From Emticicia sp031378345 (GTDB taxonomy: Bacteria > Bacteroidota > Bacteroidia > Cytophagales > Spirosomataceae), in the NCBI GenBank assembly GCA_031378345.1, contig JANNDY010000036.1:62001-126000 (forward strand): a stretch of 64,000 bases of DNA, written 5' to 3'. Shown here piece after piece: positions 43,794-52,357 of the stretch (positions within the stretch are counted from its first letter, which is position 1; every line of letters begins with the position of its first letter). A model generated the notes under the pieces. It was given only the letters and a program-made list of their open reading frames with translations. It searched no databases and was not told the origin of the DNA. The translations under genes and the position numbers were made by a program.

Positions 43794-45515
43794 TTACTTC
43801 AACTTCTCCAACTCATCTTTCACAAAATCCATTAGTTCAGCAATGTATGCTTTCGAGAAATCGAATTTTACGTTGGCAGCTTCATAAATCTTGCCTATTG
43901 TTGTGGTATAGCCTAATTTTAGGGCGTTCATGTAGCCATTCAAGCCTTTTTGAGCATCTTTTTTGTAATTACGCCAAACACTTATTGCCCCTAATTGAGC
44001 CATTCCGTACTCAATATAATAAAATGGCACTTCGTAAATATGCAATTGTCGCTGCCAAGTATAGCGTTTGAAACGCTCCAAACCTTTCCAGCTTGTACTT
44101 GAATCTGAAAATTGTTCCACAGTTTTTAGCCATTGAGTTTGACGCTCTTCGATGCTATGATTAGGGTTTTCATAAATCCAGTGTTGAAATTTATCCACGG
44201 TAGCAATCCACGGCAAAACCTCCAAAATGTCTTCTAAATGCTCGATTTTGGCACGTTTTAGGTCTTCTTCATTTTCAAAAAACACGCCCCAATGTTCCAT
44301 AGAAATTAATTCCATTGACATCGAAGCCAATTCTGCCACCTCCGAAGTTGGGTTTCTAAAGGCATTTATTGGTAAATCTCTCACGGCAAATGAATGGATG
44401 GCGTGTCCACCTTCATGAACCATCGTAACCACATCTCGCAAACTCGAAGTGGCATTCATAAAGATAAACGGCACACCAATTTCTTCCAAAGGATAATTAT
44501 AGCCACCAGGGGCTTTTCCTTTGCGAGCTTCCACATCAAAATGCCCCATACGTCGCATGATGCGAATATAATCTGCGAGTTTTGGGTCAATTTTTTGGAA
44601 ACATTCAACCGTTTTATCCAACAAATCTTCTCCATTATTGAAAGGCTTTAAAGCTGGTTTTCCGTCAGGATTGACCTTCAAGTCCCACGGGCGTAAATTG
44701 TTGATATTCAACTTGTTACGACGTGCTTTTGCCATTTCATCAACCAAAGGAACGACTGTTTCGGCAACGGCTTCATGGAAATTAAAACAATCTTGAGGTG
44801 TATAATCGAAACGCCCCATGGCAGCAAACATATAATCACGAAAATTGATAAAACCAGCATTAAGGGCTAACTGGTGGCGTAAATCTCGTAACTCGTTGAA
44901 GAGATTATCCAACTTTTCGTGGTCTTGGTAACGGCGTTCTGCAATTTTCGTCCAAGCTTCTTTTCTTACCTTTCTTGTTGGCGATTTGAGCAAGTCTGCA
45001 GCTTTTGGCAAAGTCAGTTCTTCACCATTGATAGTAACGGTCATTGCTGCCGTAAGTGCTTGATAGTCAGTCTGTTTAGTTTGAATTTGGGTTTCAATTG
45101 GAATGTTTTCTTCACGAAAAAGTTCGACCGATTTTTTCATTCCACGAATCATAATGCTGAAGCCAGCATCTTTCAAATCATCTAAAAAAGGGTTTTCAAG
45201 AGCTTTTTTGTTGAGCTGGTCGCTATAAACAGAGAGTTCGGGTTGAATTTGTTCCACAAAAAACTGATAGCTTTTTTGATTTTCTTCGCTGACAGTATCG
45301 CAGGTCATTTTGATATATCGCCAAGCCATATTTTCAGACAAATATGACTCCAATTCGCTACGGTCAATGAACCATTTTCTTAAATCTTGGGCATTTTCAA
45401 GCACACGATGTAGCAAATTTTCATACAAGGGTTTCACACTTTGCCATGAATTTAGCACAAACTCTTCGCCAATAAATGTGCGTGATTTTCTTTGAGGGAT
45501 TTCTATTTCTTGCAT
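43794..45515 (-). CDS. M3-family oligoendopeptidase (PepF-like)
   Basis: Cytosolic zinc metallopeptidase of 573 residues that degrades short peptides. The zinc motif is HEGGH at residues 367-371 (MVHEGGHAIHSF), followed by the Glu ligand region NPTSEVAELASMSMELIS. N-terminal helical domain and C-terminal VPFYYIEYGMAQLGAISVW complete the family pattern. No signal peptide. Length is slightly below the classic 600 residues but normal for this subfamily. Its spacer to the preceding gene is one of the repeat hairpins. Confidence 0.93.
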   Translation of the reverse strand: MQEIEIPQRKSRTFIGEEFVLNSWQSVKPLYENLLHRVLENAQDLRKWFIDRSELESYLSENMAWRYIKMTCDTVSEENQKSYQFFVEQIQPELSVYSDQLNKKALENPFLDDLKDAGFSIMIRGMKKSVELFREENIPIETQIQTKQTDYQALTAAMTVTINGEELTLPKAADLLKSPTRKVRKEAWTKIAERRYQDHEKLDNLFNELRDLRHQLALNAGFINFRDYMFAAMGRFDYTPQDCFNFHEAVAETVVPLVDEMAKARRNKLNINNLRPWDLKVNPDGKPALKPFNNGEDLLDKTVECFQKIDPKLADYIRIMRRMGHFDVEARKGKAPGGYNYPLEEIGVPFIFMNATSSLRDVVTMVHEGGHAIHSFAVRDLPINAFRNPTSEVAELASMSMELISMEHWGVFFENEEDLKRAKIEHLEDILEVLPWIATVDKFQHWIYENPNHSIEERQTQWLKTVEQFSDSSTSWKGLERFKRYTWQRQLHIYEVPFYYIEYGMAQLGAISVWRNYKKDAQKGLNGYMNALKLGYTTTIGKIYEAANVKFDFSKAYIAELMDFVKDELEKLK

Positions 45516-45529
45516 ATTTTTTTTAGATT

Positions 45530-45620
45530 TGAGATTCGGGATATGAGGTAAGAGATACGGGATAAGAGATACGGGATTTTTTTAAAATTTCTCGTATCCC
45601 AAATCTATTATCTCGAATCC
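45530..45620. repeat. Intergenic repeat hairpin, locus 7
   Basis: A perfect 14-bp tandem duplication of taagagatacggga (45549-45562 and 45563-45576), preceded by diverged copies (gagattcgggatatgagg), is followed by an inverted, imperfect set (tctcgtatcccaaatct, attatctcgaatcc). It fills the space between two minus-strand genes, the carboxypeptidase-like-domain protein and the M3 peptidase. Confidence 0.8.
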
Positions 45621-46448
45621 TTAAAACTTAAAACTCGGTATTCTTTGAAACTCTTCCAAACAACGATAAACCTCAAAAGTAAGGTCATAATCATTGGCAC
45701 TTAGCACAAAGTTTTCGGGCAAATTACAAAATTTCATAAAGTTTTTTAACTCCTGACCTTTTAGTTTTGTTACAAATGAAATGTACTCTGTGTTATAACG
45801 GTACTCAACTAAGAGTTTTCGTAGGTCTTCTTGCTTCATTGCCGCTAACTTTCGCCGAGATTTTCCTTCTTTGCTAAAAAGTTCGTAAAGTCCATCAATC
45901 GAAATGCCGATAGCTCCGGGCGTTGAGGTATTTGTATTGATTAAGTTTGAAATATCTTTCCATTTCAACTTTGTTGAAGCTTCGGGGGCTGCCAAAAGCT
46001 CGTCAATTTGCTTCTTTATTTGCTCCAAACGCTTATCTCGTACCACAACTTCTTGCAAAGCAATAGCATCTTGCTTCATTTCGAGGATAGGTTCCATCGT
46101 AACACCGTCCCATTCAATACCTGCATTTTTATAGCCAATCGAAGATATTTTGATAGAATCTCCTTTTGATGCTCGTACCAAAAAATTACCATTTTCGCTT
46201 GTTCTCGTAATTTGTTTTGTATTTTTATTCACAACCGTAGCCGACGGAATTCCTTTCTTTGTTACCTTATCAATTGCTTTGCCAAGTACATAAGATTTTT
46301 GGGCGAAGGTAGAAAAAGAAAGGAGAAAAAGAAACAAAAGCCCTACTCCGAAAGGAAATGGAGCAAAAAATAAAAAAAAGGTTTCAACAACTCTCTTTGA
46401 TGGAGAATGATTGTTAGATTCTAATTTATTAATATAAGTTTTTGACAT
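45621..46448 (-). CDS. Exported carboxypeptidase-like regulatory-domain protein, unknown function
   Basis: A 275-residue protein with a hydrophobic segment (LLFLFLLSFSTFA-Q, about residues 35-49) preceded by an unusually long n-region. A carboxypeptidase-like regulatory (beta-sandwich) domain follows: VLGKAIDKVTKKGIPSATVVN, RTSENGNFLVRASKGDSIKISSIGY. The rest (about 130-275) is helical and matches nothing I recognise. The odd n-region piece FAPFPFGVGLL is encoded by a GC-richer patch (46340-46364) resembling palindromic-repeat sequence, so the N-terminus may be extended by a repeat. The gene sits 12 bp after the M17 peptidase's coding end on the same strand order. Confidence 0.7.
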   Translation of the reverse strand: MSKTYINKLESNNHSPSKRVVETFFLFFAPFPFGVGLLFLFLLSFSTFAQKSYVLGKAIDKVTKKGIPSATVVNKNTKQITRTSENGNFLVRASKGDSIKISSIGYKNAGIEWDGVTMEPILEMKQDAIALQEVVVRDKRLEQIKKQIDELLAAPEASTKLKWKDISNLINTNTSTPGAIGISIDGLYELFSKEGKSRRKLAAMKQEDLRKLLVEYRYNTEYISFVTKLKGQELKNFMKFCNLPENFVLSANDYDLTFEVYRCLEEFQRIPSFKF

Positions 46449-46460
46449 TTTGAAATTCCA

Positions 46461-47984
46461 TTAGTTTATACTTCTTAACCATGCAGTCAAAAGTCTAACG
46501 CCAAAAGCTGTCGCAGATTTCATTTTGGTAAATTCTGAGTCGCCAAAAGCCAATCCTGCGATGTCGAGATGAGCCCAATTGGTGTGTCCATCAATGAAAA
46601 CTTCGAGGAATTTTGCTGCTGTAATTGCCCCAGCCAATGGCATTGATGAAAGGTTTTTTATATCGGCAATATCCGAATTCATCATGTCTTTATAATCATC
46701 CCAAAGTGGTAAACGCCAAAGTTTTTCACCAGTTAATTGACTGATGTTCAACAACTTATCAACTAATTCATCATTATTTGAAAGTAAACCTGCCGCAACA
46801 TAGCCCAATGCTGCAATGCAATTTCCGGTCAAAGTTGCCAAGTCAATAATGACATCTGGCTCGTAGTTTTTCTTGATGTAGGCAAGTCCATCGGCAAGTA
46901 CCAAACGCCCTTCGGCATCGGTATCAATTACTTCAATTGTTTTTCCTGAATATGATGAAATTACATCGCTCGGTTTCAAGGCATTGCCATCAACACAGTT
47001 TTCAGTGCATGGAATAACACCAATCAAATGCACGGGCAATTTGAGTTTTGCAGCCAATTCCATTGTTCCCAAAACTGCTCCTGCTCCACCCATGTCCGAC
47101 TTCATATAACTCATGCTCGCCGAACCTTTAATTGAAATTCCACCAGTATCAAAAGTTACTCCTTTGCCTACTAAACCTACCCTTCGACTTCGCTCAGGGT
47201 ACGCCCTTTCCCCTTGCTCTTCAAACACCCGCTCCCCGAGCGAAGCCGAGGGGGGGGAATATTCCATCACGATAAATCTTGCAGGATTTTCGGTACTGCC
47301 TTTTCCTACTGCCAAAAGTGCATGAAGTCCGAGTTCGAGGCATTGTTTTTCGTCAAAAACTTTTACATCAAAGCCATATTTTTCGCCTGATTCTATGGCA
47401 AATTCTGCAATTTTTTGCGGATATTTAAAATTGGCGGGGGCATCCACTAAAGCCATTATTCGGGCTTGTGTTTCGGCAGTTTCTTGACCGATTTTTGCAG
47501 CATTTTCAACTTTTTTTACTTCACTTTCAGCAACTTGAATTTCTAAAATGCCTTCTTCACTAAAAAAATCTAAACTTGTTGTTTTTTCAGTTTTATGTAA
47601 GCCAACTTCATATTCTGCCAAACAAATGCCATTGACAATAAACTCGGCAAATTCTTCTAAACCAGTCAATTTTAACTTCAAACCAATGCTTTTTGGTAGT
47701 TTTTTCTTTGAATTATAGAAAAACGAACGAAAAACTTTGATAAAATCAGTTTGTTTTGGCTCTTTACCCAAACCCAAAAGATAGACTTTTTCGAGTCCCT
47801 CTTGCTTGCCATAAAGCATCAAACTTTCTTTTGAGCCTGCCTTAAAATCTTGTTGTAAATTTTCCGCACTCAAACCAACGAGTTTGGCAATTTTTGAAAG
47901 ATTTTCCGCCAAATTTTCATTGTCTGTTAATGGGAAAATGATGGTTTTGGAATCTGTATTTTGAGATATTATATTGATTTTCAT
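46461..47984 (-). CDS. Leucyl aminopeptidase family M17 protein with in-frame palindromic insertion
   Basis: Cytosolic metallo-aminopeptidase of 507 residues (start at 47982-47984, MKINIISQNT). The M17 catalytic domain is complete: VGKGVTFDTGGISIK with the metal-binding Lys/Asp region, KSDMGGAGAVLGTM, and signature DTDAEGRLVLADGL. At about residues 243-269, between FIVMEY and GLVGKGVTF, lies a foreign-looking GC-rich segment (SPPSASLGERVF.. and ..AYPERSRRV) encoded by a 20-bp-arm palindrome (47180-47253). This sits just before the conserved core; family members normally run straight from the EY region into the GLVGKG strand. The frame is kept, so the gene is probably functional. Confidence 0.9.
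   Translation of the reverse strand: MKINIISQNTDSKTIIFPLTDNENLAENLSKIAKLVGLSAENLQQDFKAGSKESLMLYGKQEGLEKVYLLGLGKEPKQTDFIKVFRSFFYNSKKKLPKSIGLKLKLTGLEEFAEFIVNGICLAEYEVGLHKTEKTTSLDFFSEEGILEIQVAESEVKKVENAAKIGQETAETQARIMALVDAPANFKYPQKIAEFAIESGEKYGFDVKVFDEKQCLELGLHALLAVGKGSTENPARFIVMEYSPPSASLGERVFEEQGERAYPERSRRVGLVGKGVTFDTGGISIKGSASMSYMKSDMGGAGAVLGTMELAAKLKLPVHLIGVIPCTENCVDGNALKPSDVISSYSGKTIEVIDTDAEGRLVLADGLAYIKKNYEPDVIIDLATLTGNCIAALGYVAAGLLSNNDELVDKLLNISQLTGEKLWRLPLWDDYKDMMNSDIADIKNLSSMPLAGAITAAKFLEVFIDGHTNWAHLDIAGLAFGDSEFTKMKSATAFGVRLLTAWLRSIN
47180..47253. repeat. GC-rich palindromic element inside the M17 aminopeptidase gene
   Basis: Arms cccttcgacttcgctcaggg (47180-47199) and ccccgagcgaagccgagggg (47234-47253) pair over 20 bp with three transitions that still allow G-U pairing in RNA. 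Loop 34 nt. The core word cgacttcgctcagggtac is familiar as a dispersed bacterial repeat. It is translated in frame in the surrounding gene. Confidence 0.85.
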
Positions 47985-48009
47985 ATTCTTAATTTTAAGC
48001 AATCATAAA

Positions 48010-48054
48010 CTCCGCATCCTCCAGCTAAATCGGACCGCCGATGCGGCAGGAGGC
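48010..48054. repeat. GC-rich short palindromic spacer
   Basis: Between the M17 peptidase start and the esterase stop, tccgcatcctccagctaaat is followed by cggaccgccgatgcggcagg: ccgcatc pairs with gatgcgg and cctcc with ggagg. GC content is far above the flanks. Resembles a dispersed repeat rather than a terminator because no T-run follows. Confidence 0.5.
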
Positions 48055-48077
48055 AATTGATAATCAAAAAACATCTT

Positions 48078-49175
48078 CTATTTATCAAAAAACAACCACT
48101 CAACCGCCTTTGGAAATTCTTGCCCCCATCGTTTTTCGTTATGCTCACCTTTGGGGTCGGTCGAAAGTTTGATTTTTATTTTTTCAGCATCCCAACCTTG
48201 ATTTTCGATGGTTTCCTTCATTTTCTTTACATTCGGAATCATCACGGAACCTTCTTTTCCACCACCATAAAGATAGATATTAGTATCCATCGGACTAAAA
48301 AACTCAATGGCATCAAAATAAATTTTAGGAGAAACCCAAAGTGCGGGAGAAAAAACCATCAAACGACCGATGGTTTCGGGGTACATCAAGCCTGCATAAA
48401 TACTTATCAAACCTCCCATCGAACTGCCACCAATTCCTGTGAATTGTCGCTCAGTTTTGGTTCTAAAATTGGCATCAATGTGCGGTTTTAAATTTCTGAC
48501 AATGAAATTGGCATATTTCATGCCCAAACCTTTGCCTTTTTTTTCGACCGTATAGGGTGAATATTCATTAAAACGGTCTTCATTTCCGTGGTCTATCGCC
48601 ACAATAATTACATCACCTTTTTCATGCTTTGCCAATAAGGACAGACGTTTATCAATTTCCCAATTTCCGTAGCTTGAGCCTTCTCCAAATAAGTTTTGGG
48701 CATCTTGCAAATACAAAACAGGGTATTTTTTATCTGTATTTTTGTCGTAATCGTGGGGGAGAAGAATATGAATTTTCCGTGTTTTACCCAATTGCGGAAT
48801 TGCAAAATCTTCAGAAATGACTTGTACTTTAGGCATCAGTTTTTTTATAGATGCTGTTGAGCCATCATGTCGCCAATAAGGAACAAAATCTTCGTACTTG
48901 CCTGATAATGAGTTAATTGAGCGATTCGTTGGAGCATTTCCATAAGTATCCAACTCGACATAATTCCAACCGCCACGTGTATATTTGTATTCTAATTTTT
49001 CGGGAAGTTTAATCTCAGGCGAAAAAGTAAATTTGTACTTTCCCTTGCTCACCCGCTGCATTTCAAAATCTGCCACATCAGGATTCCATTCGCTAAAATT
49101 TCCAGCTAAAAAAACAGGTCTTTCGTCATCAACAGGTGTGGTCAGCTCTAAACTCAATAAATTTCGGTTACTCAT
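48078..49175 (-). CDS. Esterase-family alpha/beta hydrolase with N-terminal glycogen-binding-like domain
   Basis: A 365-residue protein. The N-terminal 90 residues look like an immunoglobulin-like CBM48/AMPK-type domain (PVFLAGNFSEWNPDVADFEM; KYKFTFSPEIKLPEKLEYKY). The C-terminal part is an esterase of the EstD/enterochelin-esterase type: HILLPHDYDKNTDKKYPVLY, nucleophile elbow GIGGSSMGGLISIY, and a His in DPKGEHNEKRW. No signal peptide is evident. Likely acts on acyl-sugar or siderophore esters; the family is broad. It stands between M17 and the FAD/Fe-S gene on the minus strand. Confidence 0.85.
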   Translation of the reverse strand: MSNRNLLSLELTTPVDDERPVFLAGNFSEWNPDVADFEMQRVSKGKYKFTFSPEIKLPEKLEYKYTRGGWNYVELDTYGNAPTNRSINSLSGKYEDFVPYWRHDGSTASIKKLMPKVQVISEDFAIPQLGKTRKIHILLPHDYDKNTDKKYPVLYLQDAQNLFGEGSSYGNWEIDKRLSLLAKHEKGDVIIVAIDHGNEDRFNEYSPYTVEKKGKGLGMKYANFIVRNLKPHIDANFRTKTERQFTGIGGSSMGGLISIYAGLMYPETIGRLMVFSPALWVSPKIYFDAIEFFSPMDTNIYLYGGGKEGSVMIPNVKKMKETIENQGWDAEKIKIKLSTDPKGEHNEKRWGQEFPKAVEWLFFDK

Positions 49176-49300
49176 TTTTACTTTTCTAAATGGTTGGTAA
49201 GTGTAAATTTACAAAATATAACTCTTTTTAGAGCCTTAGGGTTCAATATTTTAATGTCTAAAAAATACAAATAGCTTGTAGTCAGATACTTATGAAATAT

Positions 49301-49342
49301 AAAAAGCGAAATATCTGCTTCTATTTAATGCAAATATTTCGC
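49301..49342 (-). terminator. Intrinsic terminator of the FAD/Fe-S oxidoreductase gene
   Basis: gcgaaatatctgc (49306-49318) pairs with gcaaatatttcgc (49330-49342), one mismatch, 11-nt loop; on the minus strand it follows the stop codon at 49367 and is trailed by ttttt. Confidence 0.8.
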
Positions 49343-49366
49343 CAAAATTATGATAATTGCAAGATT

Positions 49367-52357
49367 TTAAACCAAAGCCTCCCACAAAATCTCGACAGGG
49401 TGCAAGGCTTTTCGACCCGTTCCGTCATGAATTTGATGTCGGCAACTCGTTCCTGGGGCAGCAATTATTACATCTTCGGCTTGTTTTCTTACAGTTGGAA
49501 AAAGCACCAACTCGCCAATTTGCATCGACAATTCATAATGCTCTTTTTCATAACCAAACGAACCCGCCATGCCACAACAGCCCGATGGAATTAAATGCAC
49601 TTCGTAGTTTTTAGGCAACGAAAGTATCTTTTTTGTAGGCGTTAGTGAAGCAACTGCTTTTTGTTGGCAATGTCCGTGCAATTTTATCAAGCGTTTTTCT
49701 TGGGTAAAGTGTTCGCTTGTAATGCGTTTGGCATCAATTTCACGGGCAATAAACTCATCAATCATCAGGGCATTTTTCGCTAATTTTTGGGCAGATTCTA
49801 CCAAATTTGGTTCTACCAAATCTGGATATTCATCTCTGAAAGTCAAAATTGCTGAAGGTTCAATACCAATAATGGGTGTATTTTCATTGATTAAATCTTT
49901 CAATAATGTTACATTTTGATTAGCTAATTTTTGAGCATCTTTAAGCAACCCTTTTGATAAATACGCCCGCCCAGAATCTACGTGATTAGGGATAACTACT
50001 TGATAGCCAAGTTTTTGCAATAAATCAATAGCTTTTTTTCCAATTTCTACATCATTATAATTGGTGAACTCATCGCAGAAAAGATAGACAAGTTTTTTTC
50101 TATTTTTAGTACTTGTTTTAACTTCTTTTTTAAACCACCCTTTCAAAGTATTATTACTTAGTAAAGGCATTGTACGGTCTGGGTGAAAACCTATGATGCG
50201 ATTAGCTATTCTTCGTAGCGGAGCATTTCCTAAAACCAAATTATAAGCCCACGGAACATAAGATGCAATATTGCTCATTTTTGCATAATTGCCAATCAAC
50301 CATGACCTTATAGGAACACCATTTTTCTCATGGTAATGTTGTAAAAACTCCATTTTTAGCTTTGCCACATCCACATTCGATGGACATTCGGACTTGCAAC
50401 CTTTGCAAAGCAAGCATAAATCCATCACTTCTTTTACTTCTTTGCTATCAAAACGATTGAGTTTTTCAGAATTTGTCAAAACTTCCCTTAAAATATTCGC
50501 TCTTGCACGAGTGGTATCTTTTTCGTTGCGAGTTGCCATGTAACTCGGACACATTGTGCCGCCACTCAATTCTGTTTTTCGACAATCGCCCGAGCCATTG
50601 CATTGCTCGGCGTGTTGGAGAATATTTTGATTATTAAACTTAAAAACAGTTTTAAATTCTGGCACTTTTTGGTCAGCCTCGTAGCGAAGGAATTTGTCCA
50701 TCGGAGGCGTATCAACAATTTTGTTTGGGTTGAAAATATTTTGTGGGTCCCAAACTTGTTTCAATTCTTTTATCAAAGCATAATTTTTCTCGCCAATTTG
50801 TTGACGAATAAATTCTCCTCTCAAACGCCCATCGCCATGTTCGCCCGAAAGCGAACCTTTGTATTTTTTTACTAAAGTCGAAATTTCTTCGGCAATCATT
50901 CTAAACTGACGATGCCCTTCTGCTGTTTTTAAATTAATGATTGGTCGCAAATGAATTTCGCCCGAACCAGCATGAGCATAATGCACGGCAGACATACTGT
51001 TTTTGGTCAAAATTTCATTGAATTCTCTAATAAAATCGGGCAAATCATTGACATCAACGGCAGTATCTTCGATTACAGCAACGGCTTTTTCATCGCCTGG
51101 GAGATTGGAGAGCAAGCCTAAACCCGCTTTCCGTAAAGTCCAAATTTTCTTGGTATCTTCCCCAAAAAGTAATGGAAAATGATAGCCCAAGCTCGCTGCT
51201 CGCATTTCAATTTCCATTTCGGTAGCCAGTTTTTCTACTTCTTCTTTCGACTCACGAGCCAATTCAACAACTAAAATTGCCCCAGGGTCGCCTTGTACGA
51301 AGAAACGATTTTGTAACTGTTCTTTATTTTCTTTCGTACATTCTAATATATAATGGTCTATCAACTCGACCGCCGAAGGATTATATTTCAAGGCAATCAA
51401 ATTGGCTCGAAGAGCTTCATCAATTGAATTGAAATGCACACAAACCAAGCCCAAATGCTTTGGAGGTAATGGATTGACATGAATTTTTATTTCTGTCAAA
51501 AACATCAAGGTCCCTTCTGAGCCTGCTATTAGTTTGCAGAAATTGAACCCCTCCCCAACCCTCCCCAATAGGGAGGGAGCTTTTTCTCCTCCCCTATCGG
51601 GGGAGGTCGGGAGGGGGTCAAATGCGTCCAATAGTTCATCAATAGCATAGCCAGTATTTCTTCTTTTAATACTTGGTTTGGGAAACTCACGCCTAATTTC
51701 CTTTTGATTTTCAGGGTTGATTAATACATTATATATATGCCTATACAGTTTCCCTTCTAAACCTTCTTCTTTCATTTTTGTGTTGAAAGAAATTCCCCCA
51801 TCGGGGGTTAGGGCGACCGTCGCTACGGGTTTAAATTCAACAAAACTACCATCACTCAAAAAACCTTTAACTTCCAAAAGATGGTCACGGGTGCTACCAT
51901 AAACTATTGAATTTGAACCACAAGAATTATTGCCCACCATTCCACCAATCATAGCACGATTAGCTGTTGATGTTTCAGGACCAAAAAACAAACCATATTC
52001 TTTCAGGAAGTAGTTCAGCTCATCACGCACAACCCCAGGCTGCACTCTCACCCAGCTTTCTTCTTTGTTTACTTCTAATATTTTAGTGAACGTTCGAGAA
52101 ACATCAACGATTATTCCATTGCCCACAACTTGTCCTGCAAGCGAAGTTCCTGCTGTACGAGGAATCAAGGATGTATTATTTTCATGAGCAAAAACTATCA
52201 GTTTTTTAATATCAGACTCGTCTTTTGGAATGGCCACCGCCAAAGGCATTTCACGATATGCCGACGCATCAGTGGCATACAATGTTCGCATTACTTGGTC
52301 AAAATGTAATTCTCCTGCTAAATCTTTGGCAAGTTGTTGTAATTTTTGATTTATCAT
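49367..52357 (-). CDS. FAD-binding and Fe-S (D-lactate/2-hydroxyacid dehydrogenase-type) oxidoreductase with in-frame repeat insertions
   Basis: A 996-residue fused enzyme: FAD-binding PCMH domain about 40-250 (LIPRTAGTSLAGQVVGNGII), FAD-linked oxidase C-terminal domain to about 560, a [4Fe-4S] ferredoxin-like domain with CLLCKGCKSECPSNV near residue 650, and a C-terminal CCG domain (SGCCGMAGSFGYEKEHYE). This architecture is shared by YdiJ-like and D-lactate/D-2-hydroxyglutarate dehydrogenases that feed electrons to the respiratory chain. Two insertions read in frame: about residues 174-187 (VATVALTPDGGIS) and 246-270 (DPLPTSPDRGGEKAP..LLGRVGEG), both encoded by GC-rich repeat sequence. They lie in or near the FAD domain in loops, so the enzyme may still work. 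Confidence 0.88.
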   Translation of the reverse strand: MINQKLQQLAKDLAGELHFDQVMRTLYATDASAYREMPLAVAIPKDESDIKKLIVFAHENNTSLIPRTAGTSLAGQVVGNGIIVDVSRTFTKILEVNKEESWVRVQPGVVRDELNYFLKEYGLFFGPETSTANRAMIGGMVGNNSCGSNSIVYGSTRDHLLEVKGFLSDGSFVEFKPVATVALTPDGGISFNTKMKEEGLEGKLYRHIYNVLINPENQKEIRREFPKPSIKRRNTGYAIDELLDAFDPLPTSPDRGGEKAPSLLGRVGEGFNFCKLIAGSEGTLMFLTEIKIHVNPLPPKHLGLVCVHFNSIDEALRANLIALKYNPSAVELIDHYILECTKENKEQLQNRFFVQGDPGAILVVELARESKEEVEKLATEMEIEMRAASLGYHFPLLFGEDTKKIWTLRKAGLGLLSNLPGDEKAVAVIEDTAVDVNDLPDFIREFNEILTKNSMSAVHYAHAGSGEIHLRPIINLKTAEGHRQFRMIAEEISTLVKKYKGSLSGEHGDGRLRGEFIRQQIGEKNYALIKELKQVWDPQNIFNPNKIVDTPPMDKFLRYEADQKVPEFKTVFKFNNQNILQHAEQCNGSGDCRKTELSGGTMCPSYMATRNEKDTTRARANILREVLTNSEKLNRFDSKEVKEVMDLCLLCKGCKSECPSNVDVAKLKMEFLQHYHEKNGVPIRSWLIGNYAKMSNIASYVPWAYNLVLGNAPLRRIANRIIGFHPDRTMPLLSNNTLKGWFKKEVKTSTKNRKKLVYLFCDEFTNYNDVEIGKKAIDLLQKLGYQVVIPNHVDSGRAYLSKGLLKDAQKLANQNVTLLKDLINENTPIIGIEPSAILTFRDEYPDLVEPNLVESAQKLAKNALMIDEFIAREIDAKRITSEHFTQEKRLIKLHGHCQQKAVASLTPTKKILSLPKNYEVHLIPSGCCGMAGSFGYEKEHYELSMQIGELVLFPTVRKQAEDVIIAAPGTSCRHQIHDGTGRKALHPVEILWEALV
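51548..51618. repeat. GC-rich palindromic element inside the FAD/Fe-S oxidoreductase gene
   Basis: Left arm begins cccctccccaaccctcccca (from 51546) and right arm contains ctcccctatcgggggaggtc ending in gggaggggg; the arms are near-complementary over about 29 bp around a short T-rich core. It is the same family as the spacer at 13140-13214 between SusC and SusD, but here it lies in frame in a coding region. Confidence 0.85.
51796..51835. repeat. Partial GC-rich repeat inside the FAD/Fe-S oxidoreductase gene
   Basis: cccccatcgggggttagggc followed by gaccgtcgctacggg. The first part matches the right outer arm of the element at 28611-28635. It looks like a half copy without its partner arm and encodes the in-frame peptide VATVALTPDGG on the minus strand. 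Confidence 0.65.

Noticed and set aside
8029..45620. CRISPR array in the repeat-rich spacers
   Set aside because: The repeats are tandem and inverted within 100 bp, without uniform unique spacers, and no cas genes are present.
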